Position numbers and translations under genes: made by a program
The notes under the pieces: model-generated
What the model saw: only the letters and a program-made list of their open reading frames with translations
What the model was told of the DNA's origin: nothing
The model's database searches: none
Shown here: positions 54,222 through 64,000 of the stretch, piece after piece
Numbering within the stretch: the first letter of the stretch is position 1
How the letters are laid out: each line of letters begins with the position of its first letter
DNA from: Massilia rubra
GTDB lineage: Bacteria > Pseudomonadota > Gammaproteobacteria > Burkholderiales > Burkholderiaceae_D
Length of the DNA stretch: 64,000 nucleotides
Assembly: GCF_011682065.1 (NCBI RefSeq)
Contig: NZ_VUYU01000001.1
Coordinates: 434,001 to 498,000 of the forward strand
Reading direction: 5' to 3'

Positions 54222-55124
54222 ATGTCCCCTTCACTTCCCAGCGACAAGCCGCCCAAGATCTTTCCCGGCTCCGACTGGCTTTTCCGCTGGTTCTACGTCA
54301 AGACCCCGCGCCGGGTCTTGCCCGGATTTGGCCTGACGCTCGGCTTCACCGTGTTTTACCTGTGCCTGATCGTCCTCATTCCACTGTCGTCGGTATTCCT
54401 CAAGACCTTCAGCATGACCTGGCCGGCGTTCTGGGAAGTGGTGGCGTCGGAACAGGCGATCGCCTCCTACCGCCTCAGCTTCGGCGCTTCCTTTATCGCG
54501 GCGCTGATTAACACCTTCTTTGGCGGCATTGTCGCGTGGGTGCTGGTGCGTTATGAATTCCCGGGCAAGCGCATCATGGATGCGCTGGTCGACCTGCCGT
54601 TCGCGCTGCCCACCGCGGTGGCCGGCATCACGCTCACCGCGCTGTACTCGACCAACGGCTGGATCGGCAAATACTTCACCGAGCTTGGCATCAAGGTGTC
54701 GTACACGCCGTTCGGCGTGGTGGTGGCGCTCACCTTCATCGGCTTGCCCTTCGTGGTGCGCACGGTGCAGCCGGTGCTGGAAGACCTGGAAAAAGAACTC
54801 GAAGAAGCCGCCGCCAGCCTTGGCGCCAACGCCTGGCAAACCTTCACCCGGGTGGTGTTCCCGGCCGTGATGCCGGCCCTGGTGACCGGTTTTGCGCTCT
54901 CGTTCGCGCGCGCCACCGGCGAATTCGGCTCGGTCATTTTCATCGCCGGCAACCAGCCGATGATCTCCGAAATCACGCCGCTCCTCATCTACATCAAGCT
55001 CGAAGCGTATAACTACGCCGGCGCCACCGCGATTGCCGTGGTGATGCTGGTGGCCTCGTTCGCGCTGCTGTTGGCCATTAATCTGCTACAGGCGTGGACA
55101 CGCGCCAGGACCGGTAAAAAATGA
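54222..55124 (+). CDS. cysT: Sulfate/thiosulfate ABC transporter permease CysT (CysU)
   Basis: The 300-residue permease has six helices and the binding-protein-dependent EAA loop [34 protein letters not shown] and [15 protein letters not shown] are typical of CysT. It forms the sulfate channel with CysW. AAGAGG precedes the ATG. It is the first gene of cysTWA-cysB. The binding protein gene (sbp or cysP) is not in the window next to it. Confidence 0.95.
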   Translation: MSPSLPSDKPPKIFPGSDWLFRWFYVKTPRRVLPGFGLTLGFTVFYLCLIVLIPLSSVFLKTFSMTWPAFWEVVASEQAIASYRLSFGASFIAALINTFFGGIVAWVLVRYEFPGKRIMDALVDLPFALPTAVAGITLTALYSTNGWIGKYFTELGIKVSYTPFGVVVALTFIGLPFVVRTVQPVLEDLEKELEEAAASLGANAWQTFTRVVFPAVMPALVTGFALSFARATGEFGSVIFIAGNQPMISEITPLLIYIKLEAYNYAGATAIAVVMLVASFALLLAINLLQAWTRARTGKK

Positions 55125-56056
55125 GCACTGCGATTAACCAGGCGGCGACGCCCGCTACCGGCCGTGCGCGCCGCTCGTTCCGGGACCTGTTCCTGCGCCG
55201 CTCGCACCCGCTCGAACCGGTCTGGGTCAGCGCGCTGCTCAAACTCATCGCCCTGGTCTTTCTGACCCTGTTCCTGTTCATTCCACTGGCCGCCGTGTTT
55301 GCGGAAGCGTTCAAGAAGGGCGCCGAAACCTATGTGGCGGCGATTATCGATCCGGATGCGGTGGCCGCCATCAAGCTGACCCTGATCGCCGCCTTCATCT
55401 CGGTGCCGTTCAACCTGGTGTTCGGCGTGTGCGCGGCGTGGTGCATCGCCAAGTTCGAATTCCGGGGCAAGTCGATCCTGCTCACCTTGATCGACCTGCC
55501 GTTCTCGGTCTCGCCGGTGATCGCCGGTTTGATCTATGTGCTCATGTTCGGCGCCCAGGGCTGGTTCGGCGAGTGGCTGGCCAGGCATGACATCAAGATC
55601 CTGTTCGCGGTGCCGGGCATCGTGCTGGCGACGGTGTTCATCACCTTCCCGTTCGTGGCGCGCGAACTGATTCCGCTGATGCAGTCGCAGGGTAACGAGG
55701 AAGAAGAAGCCGCGCTGGTGCTGGGCGCCTCGGGCTGGGCCACGTTCTGGCGCGTGACCCTGCCGAACATCAAATGGGGCCTGCTGTACGGCGTGATTTT
55801 GTGTAACGCGCGGGCGATGGGCGAATTTGGCGCGGTGTCGGTGGTGTCTGGCCACATCCGCGGCGAGACCACCACCATGCCGCTGCACGTCGAAATTCTC
55901 TATAACGAATACAACTTCGCGGCCGCCTTTGCCGTCGCCTCGCTGCTGGCATTGCTGGCGCTGGTGACCCTGGCGATCAAAACCTTTGTCGAATGGCGGC
56001 TGCGCGAAACGCACGCGCTGCACGCCGCAGACCGCAACATGGAGCACGGATCATGA
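55121..56056 (+). CDS. cysW: Sulfate/thiosulfate ABC transporter permease CysW
   Basis: The 311-residue permease overlaps the cysT stop by four bases. It has [20 protein letters not shown], the EAA loop [16 protein letters not shown] and [20 protein letters not shown], the CysW signature. It partners CysT in the membrane. Confidence 0.96.
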   Translation: MSTAINQAATPATGRARRSFRDLFLRRSHPLEPVWVSALLKLIALVFLTLFLFIPLAAVFAEAFKKGAETYVAAIIDPDAVAAIKLTLIAAFISVPFNLVFGVCAAWCIAKFEFRGKSILLTLIDLPFSVSPVIAGLIYVLMFGAQGWFGEWLARHDIKILFAVPGIVLATVFITFPFVARELIPLMQSQGNEEEEAALVLGASGWATFWRVTLPNIKWGLLYGVILCNARAMGEFGAVSVVSGHIRGETTTMPLHVEILYNEYNFAAAFAVASLLALLALVTLAIKTFVEWRLRETHALHAADRNMEHGS

Positions 56057-57126
56057 CGATCGAAGTCAGGAATATCAACAAGCGGTTCGGCGATTTTGTC
56101 GCCCTCGACAACGTCTCGCTGCAGTTCCCCTCGGGCGAACTGACCGCGCTGCTCGGCCCATCGGGCTGCGGCAAGACCACGCTGCTGCGCATCATCGCGG
56201 GGCTGGAGCATCCGGACAGCGGGCATGTGCTGCTCGATGGCCAGGATGCGTCCGACCGCCACGTGCGCGAACGCCAGGTCGGCTTCGTGTTCCAGCATTA
56301 CGCGCTGTTCAAGCACATGACCGTGTTCGAGAACGTCGCTTTCGGCTTGCGGGTCAAGCCGCGCAAGGACAGGCCGAACGAACAGCAGATCCGCCACAAG
56401 GTGCAGCAACTGCTCGAACTGGTGCAGCTCGACTGGCTGGCCGACCGCCATCCGCCGCAACTGTCGGGCGGGCAGCGCCAGCGCATCGCCCTGGCGCGCG
56501 CACTGGCGGTCGAACCGCGCGTGCTGCTGCTCGACGAGCCGTTCGGCGCGCTCGACGCCAAGGTGCGCAAGGAACTGCGGCGCTGGCTGCGCCGCCTGCA
56601 CGACGACCTGCATGTGACCAGCATTTTTGTAACCCACGACCAGGAAGAAGCGCTGGAAGTGTCGGACCAGGTGGTCCTGATGAACAAGGGCCGGGTCGAG
56701 CAGTTGGGCTCTCCCGAGCAGGTCTACAACCATCCGGCCTCGCCCTTCGTGTACGGCTTTTTGGGCAATGTGAACCTGTTCCACGGGCGCGTGAACGACG
56801 GCGTCATGGCCAGCGGCGACGCCAGTTTTTCGGTGCCGGAGCATGCCTCGGCCAGCAATGGGCAGGGCACCGCCTACGTGCGCCCGCACGATCTCGATAT
56901 CGACCGCTATACGCCGGGCGCGGACGGCATCGTCGTCAAGCTGCGCCGCGCGCATGCGATCGGCCCGCTGGCGCAGCTCGATCTTGAGCGCGCCGACAAC
57001 GCCGAATTGATCGAAGCGGTCATTCCCAACGAGCGCTATCGGCAGTTGGCGTTGAAGGAAGGCGAAACGCTGGTGGTGCGTCCGCGCCGGATGCAGGTGT
57101 TTGTCGATCAGGGAGCGGCGATATGA
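56053..57126 (+). CDS. cysA: Sulfate/thiosulfate ABC transporter ATP-binding protein CysA
   Basis: The 357-residue ATPase has Walker [13 protein letters not shown]-loop [20 protein letters not shown], signature [15 protein letters not shown] and Walker [12 protein letters not shown], then a C-terminal TOBE-like domain ([12 protein letters not shown]). The ATG overlaps the cysW stop (ATGA). Confidence 0.97.
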   Translation: MTIEVRNINKRFGDFVALDNVSLQFPSGELTALLGPSGCGKTTLLRIIAGLEHPDSGHVLLDGQDASDRHVRERQVGFVFQHYALFKHMTVFENVAFGLRVKPRKDRPNEQQIRHKVQQLLELVQLDWLADRHPPQLSGGQRQRIALARALAVEPRVLLLDEPFGALDAKVRKELRRWLRRLHDDLHVTSIFVTHDQEEALEVSDQVVLMNKGRVEQLGSPEQVYNHPASPFVYGFLGNVNLFHGRVNDGVMASGDASFSVPEHASASNGQGTAYVRPHDLDIDRYTPGADGIVVKLRRAHAIGPLAQLDLERADNAELIEAVIPNERYRQLALKEGETLVVRPRRMQVFVDQGAAI

Positions 57127-58061
57127 ATTTCCAACAACTGCGGTCCATCCGCGAAGCGGCCCGGCGCGGCTACAACCTGACCGAGGTGGCCAACGCCTTG
57201 TTCACGTCGCAGCCGGGCGTGAGCCGCCAGATCCGCGAGCTCGAAGACGAACTTGGCGTGGTGATCTTCGAGCGTAACGGCAAGCGCCTGACCGGCTTGA
57301 CCGATCCGGGCAAGGGCATCCTGAAAATCATCGACCGCCTGCTGGTCGAAGCCGAGAACCTGCAGCAGGCCAGCATGGAATACGCCGGCAAGAACAGCGG
57401 CACCCTGACCATTGCCGCCACCCATACGCAGGCGCGTTACGCGCTGCCGAAAGTGGTGCAGTCGTTCCGCAAGGACTTCCCCGAGGTGCGCATCGCGCTG
57501 CAGCAGAGCGCTCCCGATCATATCGCCGAGTGGGTTTTGTCGGGCAAGGCCGATATCGGCATCGCCACCGAGGGCCTGTCGCAGTTTCCGGACCTGGTGT
57601 CGTTCCCGTGCTACCGCTGGAGCCACCTGATCGTGGTGCCGGACGGGCATCCGCTGCTTGGCTGCTCGCCAATCCGGCTGGAAGACCTGGCCGACTATCC
57701 GCTCATTACCTACGATGTCGGTTTCACGGGGCGCGGGCATATCGATGCGGCGTTCGCCAAGGCTGGAGTGCGTCCCGACATCGTGCTCACCGCGATGGAT
57801 TCGGACGTCATCAAGCAGTACGTGAGCCTGGGGATGGGCGTGGGGATCGTGGCCTCGATGGCGTTCGACCATGGGCGCGACAAGGGGCTGCGCGCGGTGG
57901 AAGCGTCGCACCTGTTCGCGGCCAACGTGACGCGCCTGGCGGTGCGGCGCGGCGCCTATCTGCGCGCGTATGCGTATCACTTCATCGAACAGTTTGCGCC
58001 GGATGTCTCGCGCGCCGATATCGAACGCGCGCTCGACGCCGACGCGCCGCGCGAAGTGTAA
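57123..58061 (+). CDS. CysB/Cbl-type LysR regulator of sulfur assimilation
   Basis: The 312-residue regulator has the CysB-type HTH ([11 protein letters not shown] and [18 protein letters not shown]) and a sulfate/acetylserine-binding domain with [14 protein letters not shown]. It overlaps the cysA stop by four bases, so regulator and transporter are made from one mRNA. It probably controls this operon in response to O- or N-acetylserine. Whether it is CysB itself or the paralogue Cbl cannot be settled here. Confidence 0.92.
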   Translation: MNFQQLRSIREAARRGYNLTEVANALFTSQPGVSRQIRELEDELGVVIFERNGKRLTGLTDPGKGILKIIDRLLVEAENLQQASMEYAGKNSGTLTIAATHTQARYALPKVVQSFRKDFPEVRIALQQSAPDHIAEWVLSGKADIGIATEGLSQFPDLVSFPCYRWSHLIVVPDGHPLLGCSPIRLEDLADYPLITYDVGFTGRGHIDAAFAKAGVRPDIVLTAMDSDVIKQYVSLGMGVGIVASMAFDHGRDKGLRAVEASHLFAANVTRLAVRRGAYLRAYAYHFIEQFAPDVSRADIERALDADAPREV

Positions 58062-58062
58062 A

Positions 58063-58149
58063 ACGTCGTTCCCGCGAAGGCGGGAACCCAGGTTCGTAGC
58101 GCAGCCAAGCGCTTCGGCACGAACCTGGGTGCCCGCCTTCGCGGGACGT
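58063..58149. repeat. Dispersed palindromic repeat, copy 5
   Basis: Arms begin ACGTCGTTCCCGCGAAGGCGG and end CCTGGGTGCCCGCCTTCGC (only one mismatch in the paired region), with a spacer of about 19 bases. It starts two bases after the CysB-type gene stop and could stabilise or end the cys mRNA. The core is GAAGGCGGG rather than CAGGCGGG. Confidence 0.85.
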
Positions 58150-58190
58150 GGGTTGCGGCAGTGCCGGAGACGACAGCCTGCTTTCATCGC

Positions 58191-58220
58191 TTGCAAATGC
58201 GAATGATTCTCGTTTATACT
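58191..58220 (+). promoter_or_regulatory. Promoter with Fur box in the spacer
   Basis: TTGCAA and TATACT are spaced by 18 bases. The 19 bases at 58196-58214 (AATGCGAATGATTCTCGTT) match the Fur-box 7-1-7 pattern at 11 of 14 positions and cover the spacer. Iron-loaded Fur would block RNA polymerase here. It drives the small CxxC-protein gene and DUF2325. Confidence 0.65.
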
Positions 58221-58294
58221 TGATTTCAGCAAGCCATCCACCCACGCATAGCCCGCCGCCGTTGCCAGCCACTGCATACCGTCAAGGAAGCATC

Positions 58295-58570
58295 GTGTCG
58301 AGCAAACATCCACAGAATCCAAGCGAACCTTGCCAGCATGTGACGATCGCCGACAGCACCATCGGCCACGTCAGCATCTGCCCCGAATGCAGTGTGCTGC
58401 ACCTGTCGCTGAACCACGTCTCGGTGCGCTTCACGCCGGAAGCGTTCCGCGCGCTCTCAAGCATGGTCGGTGACGCCCAGGCGCGGCTCGATCACGTAGC
58501 CCAGTCCAACGCCGCCGCCGCCGCTGCCGCCGTCATCGACGAAGCGCGCCACGGCCCCAAGCTGCATTAA
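58295..58570 (+). CDS. Small CxxC-containing protein, Fur-linked
   Basis: The 91-residue protein starts at GTG after AAGGAAG. It contains Cys13 and a C29-P-E-C32 pair in H-V-S-I-C-P-E-C-S-V-L-H-L, then a helical C-terminus rich in alanine. No known family is named with confidence. It precedes the DUF2325 gene by 10 bases behind a Fur-type promoter. Possibly it binds metal or iron-sulfur. Confidence 0.75.
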   Translation: MSSKHPQNPSEPCQHVTIADSTIGHVSICPECSVLHLSLNHVSVRFTPEAFRALSSMVGDAQARLDHVAQSNAAAAAAAVIDEARHGPKLH

Positions 58571-58580
58571 GGAGAAGCGT

Positions 58581-59807
58581 ATGTGCGACCACGATGCCAA
58601 AAAGCCGCTCGCGCGGTTCTTCCCTCCTGACGGCGAAGCCGCTTCGCGCACCGCGTCGTCGCGCCGCCAGCGCTTGTGGGAGCTGCCGGCCAATACCCAC
58701 TGCCCGGTGATCGGCGTGTGCCTGCCGCTCGGGGTGCTGCGCAAACTGGTGAACAAGGGCGTGCGCGGCCAGGCCCTGGCCGACGACTACGAAATCCACG
58801 TCGGCGCGGTGGCCGAATGCGCCAACCGCAACCGCATCTCGAACCTGCTGCAGGATGCGCTCGACCAGCGTTACGCGCTGGTGCTGCTGCGTTTCAAGGA
58901 TGCGCGCAGCGGCGACGCCGTCATGCTGTTGTGGCGCCAGGCGATCGCGCAGGGCGACGTGGCCGGGGCTTTTTGGGCCGCGCTGACGCACCCGCGCAGC
59001 GACTTTTTGGTGCAGGACACGGTGTTGCGCGAGATGCACATGATCCAGCACCAGGCCGGCGCCAACACGCGCATCGACCACGCGCACTACCTCGAACTGC
59101 AGGAAGAGAATGCCGCGCTGGCGGCCGAACTGGCGCAAGCGCAGCAGCGCCACGTGCGCACGCTGGCCGACAAGGCGCGCGAGCTGGAACAGGTGCAGGC
59201 GCAGTTGATGACCGCGCGCGCCGAGCTGGTGGCGCGCGAGAGCAAGGTCGCATTTTTGCAGGCCGACATGGCGGAACTGGCGGCCTCGGTGCCGGACCTG
59301 GAAGCGCGCACGCGGCTCAAGCAAAAGCTCGATGATGCGGCGCAGCGCTTGAATGCGCGCGATGCGCAGCTGGCGCAGCTGCGCCAGCAACTGGCGGCGT
59401 CCACGCGCCAGCTCGACGCCTTGCAGGCGGCGCGGCCGGTCGAGGCGCCGGTGTGCGAGGAAGACGCTGCCGAGGCCATCGCCGCCGCGCAGCTGGTCGA
59501 CAAGACCTTGCTGTGCGTGGGCGGCAGGAGCGCCAGCGTGGCCAGTTACCGCTGCATGACGGAGGAGGCGGGGGCCAGGTTCGCGCACCATGACGGTGGA
59601 CAGGAGCACGGCGCCGATCTGCTGGACGCCAATCTGGCGGCGGCCGACCTGGTGATTTGCCAGACCGGCTGCATCAGCCACAACGCCTACTGGCGCGTGA
59701 AGGAGCACTGCAAGCGCACCGGAAAGCAGTGCGTGTTCGTGGAAAATCCGAGCAGCACGAGTTTTTCGCGCGGGCTGCGCCAGATCGCGATTCTGGCGGA
59801 GGGGTAG
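58581..59807 (+). CDS. DUF2325 family protein
   Basis: The 408-residue protein has an N-terminal segment (LPANTHCPVIGVCLPLGVLR), a coiled coil of about 130 residues (EENAALAAELAQAQQRHVRT onward) and a C-terminal DUF2325 domain from about residue 310: L-L-C-V-G-G-R-S, A-D-L-V-I-C-Q-T-G-C-I-S-H-N-A and C-V-F-V-E-N-P-S-S-T-S. AAGGAGAAG precedes the ATG. Function is unknown; the Fur promoter links it to iron. Confidence 0.88.
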   Translation: MCDHDAKKPLARFFPPDGEAASRTASSRRQRLWELPANTHCPVIGVCLPLGVLRKLVNKGVRGQALADDYEIHVGAVAECANRNRISNLLQDALDQRYALVLLRFKDARSGDAVMLLWRQAIAQGDVAGAFWAALTHPRSDFLVQDTVLREMHMIQHQAGANTRIDHAHYLELQEENAALAAELAQAQQRHVRTLADKARELEQVQAQLMTARAELVARESKVAFLQADMAELAASVPDLEARTRLKQKLDDAAQRLNARDAQLAQLRQQLAASTRQLDALQAARPVEAPVCEEDAAEAIAAAQLVDKTLLCVGGRSASVASYRCMTEEAGARFAHHDGGQEHGADLLDANLAAADLVICQTGCISHNAYWRVKEHCKRTGKQCVFVENPSSTSFSRGLRQIAILAEG

Positions 59808-59954
59808 GAACAGCATCCCTGCTGTTCCAGCGCCTGTACGAGCATGTACAATGCTCGCTTCAGGAAAATTTTCGGCGTTATTCCTTAAGTCGGATGGTGA
59901 GGCTTGCCGATACCTTCACCGTCCGTGAACTGCGTGACGGCACGCTACCAATAC

Positions 59955-60431
59955 ATGACAACTGAGGCGCTCCTCGCTGAAATCAAAACCGCCTTCCCGC
60001 CCGTCGCGATGCCGAGGAAATCAGATCTTCGCGTTCATCACGACGGCTGCTATCACTGCGATTTCCTTGCGCGAGATATCGATAACTTCAGGGGAGAACC
60101 CGTTGGAGACGCGGTCATCCGGGTCCTCCATCGGGAACTGTCGTCGCTTTCAGCGAAGGGGTGGGTGTGGGCGCTCCCTCACTACCTGCCGTTCTGCCTG
60201 AGACCAGAGGCCAAGTACGATCAATCGGAGACAGAGTTCCTTCTGTATAGCCTCGCTCCAGAGAAGGAGTTCGAGGCCGATAAAAGGCATCAGTTTTCCG
60301 CATTAAGCAGGCAGCAAGTGACATGCCTGATCCACTTCGTGGAGTGGCTTAAAGGGCATCCACATTGGAGCGCATACTGCCTTTCGGAGATCCAGACAGC
60401 CTTGGATTTCCTTGAAAGCCTCGATCCCTGA
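59955..60431 (+). CDS. DUF6714-like hypothetical protein
   Basis: The 158-residue protein has H-H-D-G-C-Y-H-C-D-F-L-A-R-D-I near the N-terminus, then R-V-L-H-R-E-L-S and LPHYLPFCLRPEAKYDQSET, then F-S-A-L-S-R-Q-Q-V and E-W-L-K. This layout resembles the DUF6714 group of small proteins, some of which occur as immunity genes; the assignment is tentative. GC content is lower than its neighbours. The ATG beginning M-T-T-E-A-L-L was chosen. Confidence 0.65.
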   Translation: MTTEALLAEIKTAFPPVAMPRKSDLRVHHDGCYHCDFLARDIDNFRGEPVGDAVIRVLHRELSSLSAKGWVWALPHYLPFCLRPEAKYDQSETEFLLYSLAPEKEFEADKRHQFSALSRQQVTCLIHFVEWLKGHPHWSAYCLSEIQTALDFLESLDP

Positions 60432-60539
60432 CTTTTTGATCAAGCGGGCAGCTTGCGCATTGCCTTCTATCTGAGCGTCCCCTGTCGTCGCCACTTGTGC
60501 GGGAACGACGGTTCCAAGTAGCGTGACGGTCAATGACGC

Positions 60540-61586
60540 TTACGCGCCCGGGTTGGTAATGCGCGCGTGGATCGCGTCGATCTCGGCCACCACTTCCGGC
60601 GCCAGCGTCACCGACATGGCGTCGATATTTTCCTTCAACTGCGCCAGGCTGGTCGCGCCGATGATGGTCGAGGCCACGAACCAGCGCGAGTAGCACCACG
60701 CCAGCGCCATCTGGGTCGGCGTCATGCCGTTGGCGCGCGCCAGGGCCGCGTATTCCTTGACCGCCGCCAGCACCGGCGCGCGCAGGTAACGCGGGCTCCA
60801 CGACGCCGGAAAAATCGTCAACCGGCCACTGGCCTTGGGATCGTCCAGGTACTTCGCGCTCAACTGGCCGAACGCCAGCGGGCTGTAGGCCAGCAAACCC
60901 ACATCTTCGCGAAAGCAGGTTTCGTCCATCAGGCTGGTCTCGAACTTACGCGCGGTCAGGTTGTACAGGTTCTGGACGCTGGCGATGCGCGGCAGTCCCT
61001 TCATCTCGGCCTGCTTGACGAATTCGCTCACGCCCCACGCGCTCTCGTTCGACAGGCCGATATGCCCGATCTTGCCGGCGTCGATCAGTTCCTTCAGCCC
61101 GGCCAGGGTCTCTTCGACGGGAATGGCCGCGCGCTCCTGGGCCGGGTCGAACGCGGTGGCGCCGAAGATCGGCACATTGCGGCTCGGCCAATGCAATTGG
61201 TATAAATCGATATGGTCGGTCTGCAGGCGCCGCAGGCTATCTTCCACCGCCGCGCGCAGGCTGGCGGCATCGAGGTCCTGCTTTCCTTCGCGCACCCAGT
61301 GCAGGTTCTGGTTCGGCCCGGCCGCCTTGGTGGCCAGGACGATCTCGCCGCGCCGGCCGCTCTTTTTGAGCCAGCTGCCGATAAAGCGCTCGGTGTCGCC
61401 CTGCGTCTGCGGACGCGGCATGACCGGATACATTTCGGCGGTGTCGACAAAATTGATGCCGCGCTCGAGCGCGTAATCGAGCTGGCTGTGCGCGTCGGTT
61501 TCGCTGTTTTGCTCGCCGAAGGTCATGGTGCCGAGGCAGATTTTCGATACCTCGAGCGGGGTGCGTCCGAGCCTGGTCTTGATCAT
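60540..61586 (-). CDS. Aldo/keto reductase (Tas-like)
   Basis: The 348-residue enzyme carries the catalytic tetrad Asp48, Tyr53, Lys87 and His132 within FVDTAEMYP, ATKAAG and YQLHWPS. A C-terminal NADPH site is present (VASTIIGATSLAQLKENI). It reduces aldehydes or ketones with NADPH; the substrate is unknown. It is co-directional with pyrD, which ends 10 bases upstream. Confidence 0.93.
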   Translation of the reverse strand: MIKTRLGRTPLEVSKICLGTMTFGEQNSETDAHSQLDYALERGINFVDTAEMYPVMPRPQTQGDTERFIGSWLKKSGRRGEIVLATKAAGPNQNLHWVREGKQDLDAASLRAAVEDSLRRLQTDHIDLYQLHWPSRNVPIFGATAFDPAQERAAIPVEETLAGLKELIDAGKIGHIGLSNESAWGVSEFVKQAEMKGLPRIASVQNLYNLTARKFETSLMDETCFREDVGLLAYSPLAFGQLSAKYLDDPKASGRLTIFPASWSPRYLRAPVLAAVKEYAALARANGMTPTQMALAWCYSRWFVASTIIGATSLAQLKENIDAMSVTLAPEVVAEIDAIHARITNPGA

Positions 61587-61596
61587 GGTGCGTTCC

Positions 61597-62634
61597 TTAT
61601 GGTCGAAGGGCCTGCGCGCATTCGCGGATCAGGCCCGGTCCCTGGTAAATCAGGCCGGTATATAACTGTACCAGCGAGGCGCCCAGATGGATCTTTTCTT
61701 TGGCGTCGGCCCCGCGCATGATGCCGCCCACGCCGATAATCGGCACTGCGTCGCCCAGTTCCTGGCGCAGCGCGCGGATCACGATGTTCGACAGCTCGAA
61801 TACCGGATCGCCCGACACGCCGCCGGTTTCCTGGCCGTGTTTCATGCGCTCGACTTCGCGGTGGCTGAGGGTGGTGTTGGTGGCGATGACGCCGTCGATC
61901 TTGTGGCGCAGCAGGGCGCTGGCGATATCCTTGATCTGGTCGCCGTCGACGTCCGGCGCGATCTTGAGCGCCAGCGGCACGTAGCGCTTGTGCTGGTCGG
62001 CCAGGCGCAGTTGCGCGTCTTTCAGGCGGGAGAGCAGCGCGTCCAGTTCCGACGCTCCCTGCAGCTGGCGCAGGTTGGCGGTATTCGGCGAGGAGATATT
62101 GACCGTTACGTAGCTGGCGTACGGGTACACTTTTTCGAGGCAGTGCAGATAGTCGTCGACCGCGTTTTCGATCGGCGTGCTGGCGTTCTTGCCGATGTTC
62201 AGGCCAAGCACGCCCTGCTTGTCCTGGTAAAATTTCGACGCCTGCACGTTGGCGACGAAGGCATCGACCCCGCCATTATTGAAGCCCATGCGGTTGATCA
62301 CGGCGCGCCTGGCCGGAATGCGGAAAATGCGCGGCTTGGGATTGCCCGGCTGCGGCTTGGGCGTGACGGTGCCCACTTCGATGAAGCCGAAACCGAGGCT
62401 TGAGAGGCCGTCGATGTAGGCGCCATCCTTGTCCAGGCCCGCGGCCAGGCCGACCGGGTTGGGGAAGGTAATGCCCATGACGGTGCGCGGATCGGGCGCG
62501 GGTTTGCTTAACAGGCCGGTCAGGCCCAGCGCGGCCGCGCTACGCAGGAAGGGCAGGGTAACGTTGTGCGCCGTCTCGGGCTTGAGGGTGAACAGCAGGG
62601 GACGACCTAAGGCATACAGCAGTTTCTGGGACAT
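61597..62634 (-). CDS. pyrD: Dihydroorotate dehydrogenase (quinone), class 2
   Basis: The 345-residue enzyme has the class 2 N-terminal extension ([20 protein letters not shown]), the FMN domain with [17 protein letters not shown] and G-F-N-N-G-G, and the catalytic Ser in [18 protein letters not shown] is the phosphate site. It oxidises dihydroorotate at the inner membrane with quinone in pyrimidine synthesis. It lies downstream of bpt. Confidence 0.96.
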   Translation of the reverse strand: MSQKLLYALGRPLLFTLKPETAHNVTLPFLRSAAALGLTGLLSKPAPDPRTVMGITFPNPVGLAAGLDKDGAYIDGLSSLGFGFIEVGTVTPKPQPGNPKPRIFRIPARRAVINRMGFNNGGVDAFVANVQASKFYQDKQGVLGLNIGKNASTPIENAVDDYLHCLEKVYPYASYVTVNISSPNTANLRQLQGASELDALLSRLKDAQLRLADQHKRYVPLALKIAPDVDGDQIKDIASALLRHKIDGVIATNTTLSHREVERMKHGQETGGVSGDPVFELSNIVIRALRQELGDAVPIIGVGGIMRGADAKEKIHLGASLVQLYTGLIYQGPGLIRECAQALRP

Positions 62635-62711
62635 GGAGTGCTCGGGTTGGTGCGGGTGCCCGCATTTTACCGTGCGCCGGGGCTGGCCGCTCACTGCCCA
62701 TCCACAAGCGG

Positions 62712-63440
62712 CTAGCGATCGAGCAGGCTCCAGATGCCGTCGATGCGCGCTTCGAGCGGCCGGAAGTTGATCTTGTAGGCCATCTTGGGACTTTGCTCGA
62801 TCCAGTATCCGAGATACACGAACGGCAGTTTCAGTTCGCTGGCCTGGGCGATCTGCCACAGCACGTTGTAGGTGCCGAAGGAGGCGCCTGGCACGTCGGG
62901 GTCGAAAAACGTGTACACCGACGACAGGCCGTCCGACAGCACGTCGATGATCGAGACCATGCGCAGCACGCCCTCGCCATCGCGGAACTCCACCAGGCGC
63001 GTGTTGACGCGGCTTTGCAGCAGGAACTGGGCGTACTGGTCGCGGCTGTCCTGGTCCATGCCGCCGCCGACGTGGCGCGTGGTCTGGTAGCGCAGGTAAA
63101 GCGCGTAGTGTTCGTCCGAAAAACTCAGGTTGGCGACGGTGGCCACCAGCGCCGCGTGGCGCGTCCAGGCGCGCCGCTGGCCGCGGCTGGGGGCAAATTC
63201 GGTGGCGCGCACGCGCACCGGAATGCAGGCGTTGCAGCCGTCGCAATAAGGGCGATAGGTGAAGATGCCGCTGCGCCGGAAGCCATTCTTGACCAGTTCG
63301 GAGTAGACGTCGGCGTTGATCAGGTGCGAAGGGGTGGCCACTTGCGAGCGCGCCTGCCGGGCGTCGAGATAGCTGCACGGGTAGGGCGCTGTGGTGTAGA
63401 ACTGCAGCGTCGAGAAAGGCAGGTCGTTTAAGTGCGTCAT
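62712..63440 (-). CDS. bpt: Aspartate/glutamate leucyltransferase (Bpt)
   Basis: The 242-residue enzyme matches the Bpt/ATE1 family: T-A-P-Y-P-C-S-Y-L near the start, the [11 protein letters not shown]ys cluster, and [17 protein letters not shown]. It adds leucine from Leu-tRNA to proteins beginning with Asp or Glu, marking them for ClpAP. The ATG is the one beginning T-H-L-N-D-L-P. It follows aat and precedes pyrD, the usual betaproteobacterial order. Confidence 0.94.
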   Translation of the reverse strand: MTHLNDLPFSTLQFYTTAPYPCSYLDARQARSQVATPSHLINADVYSELVKNGFRRSGIFTYRPYCDGCNACIPVRVRATEFAPSRGQRRAWTRHAALVATVANLSFSDEHYALYLRYQTTRHVGGGMDQDSRDQYAQFLLQSRVNTRLVEFRDGEGVLRMVSIIDVLSDGLSSVYTFFDPDVPGASFGTYNVLWQIAQASELKLPFVYLGYWIEQSPKMAYKINFRPLEARIDGIWSLLDR

Positions 63441-63523
63441 GCAGTCGCTTTCGATACGGCGTGGTTGCGAATGGTGGCCCTGGTTGCTTCCTTCTGTTCT
63501 ATTGTAGCCAAACTTTACGCTGT

Positions 63524-64000
63524 TTACGGCATCTGTGTAAATGGCGAGCCCGGTTTCCATTGTGCGATGCCGGGCTTGGCGATCGCGTCGCGCAAATGCG
63601 CCAAAAAGGCGCTGCGCGTGATCGGTGCCGCGCCCAGCGACGCCAGGTGGCCGGTCTCCTGCTGGCAGTCGATCATGGCCACGCCGTGGCGGCGCAAAAA
63701 GGCGACCAGGAAGGCCAGCGCGATCTTGGAACCGTCGGTCACGCGCGCGAACATCGACTCGCCGTAGAACATGCGGCCGATGCACACGCCATAGGCGCCG
63801 CCAACCAGTTCGCCATCGAGCCACAGTTCCGACGAGTGGGCGTAACCCATCGCGTGCAGGCCGCTGTAGCCTGCGACGATGTCGTCCGAAATCCAGGTGC
63901 CCGGCCCGTCCTTGCGCGGGGCGGCGCAGGCGCGCATCACGTCCCCGAAAGCGCTGTCGAAGCGCACCTGCCAGCGTCCGCCTTCTTCCATGCTGCGCTC
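63524..64000 (-). CDS. aat: Leucyl/phenylalanyl-tRNA--protein transferase (N-terminus cut by window edge)
   Basis: The frame is open to the right edge, so the N-terminus is missing. The visible 158 residues have the Aat domain: [39 protein letters not shown] and [14 protein letters not shown]. It adds Leu or Phe to proteins starting with Lys or Arg, in the N-degron pathway. Bpt follows downstream. Confidence 0.95.
   Translation of the reverse strand, partial: ERSMEEGGRWQVRFDSAFGDVMRACAAPRKDGPGTWISDDIVAGYSGLHAMGYAHSSELWLDGELVGGAYGVCIGRMFYGESMFARVTDGSKIALAFLVAFLRRHGVAMIDCQQETGHLASLGAAPITRSAFLAHLRDAIAKPGIAQWKPGSPFTQMP

Overview
The window is a high-GC bacterial chromosome segment that looks like a betaproteobacterium of the Oxalobacteraceae (Massilia/Duganella/Telluria type). 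The grounds are the gene order aat-bpt-pyrD, a phasin gene implying polyhydroxyalkanoate storage, cysTWA with a CysB-type regulator inside the operon, fkpB-ispH, a complete liv ABC permease set, and dispersed palindromes built on a GTCATTCCCGCGCAGGCGGG-type core. This placement is inference from gene content and style, not from a marker gene. No rRNA, CRISPR array, prophage or complete insertion sequence was seen.

Layout. 1-2844: a reg_prop/Y_Y_Y sensor histidine kinase cut by the left edge. 2930-8074: a compact minus-strand operon (XapX protein, YtcJ-type amidohydrolase, isochorismatase-like hydrolase, Tat-type alpha/beta hydrolase, YoaK-like and TMEM175-like membrane proteins). 8352-16253: an M49-like metallopeptidase, a chemoreceptor, two overlapping paralogous secreted HExxH proteins, a BON-domain protein and an HDOD protein. 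16356-17426: a decayed nfeD-slipin locus fused by deletion and then split by a 157-bp miniature inverted-repeat element. 17503-24548: YdcF, a neutral zinc peptidase, a DUF1631 protein, and a LysR/MBL-fold divergent pair. 24841-28980: an alanine:sodium symporter gene with an in-frame amber codon, a small membrane protein, a low-GC accessory gene with PD-(D/E)xK nuclease motifs, and two identical tRNA-Lys(TTT) genes. 29057-32455: an orphan GspE-type ATPase behind a spermidine-synthase-like gene, and a glycine-zipper protein.

32866-42033 is mostly housekeeping: barstar-like, purN, an RsmB-type rRNA methyltransferase, an MscS channel, a fatty acid desaturase, a tyrosine phosphatase, rpmB-rpmG, radC and fkpB-ispH. 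42308-45981 holds livHMGF for branched-chain amino acid uptake, preceded by a strong terminator-type hairpin that could act as an attenuator. 46099-53581 carries phasin, a DMT exporter plus nitroreductase, a PBP7-type endopeptidase, an IclR regulator, dgkA, a serine hydrolase, a 1-Cys peroxiredoxin and a TauE/SafE permease. 54222-58061 is cysTWA-cysB for sulfate uptake without a binding protein. 58191-59807 is a putative Fur-controlled pair (small CxxC protein plus DUF2325). The right end (60540-64000) is an aldo/keto reductase and pyrD-bpt-aat; the two aminoacyl transferases feed the bacterial N-degron pathway.

The items most worth a second look are the nfeD/slipin scar with its TA-flanked element, the amber codon in the symporter, the tRNA-adjacent nuclease-like gene, the liv leader hairpin, the Fur box inside the DUF2325 promoter, and the tandem HExxH pair behind a 10-bp inverted repeat. 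I did not find a clear multi-gene novel system; the best single candidate is the accessory gene at 27118-28641.
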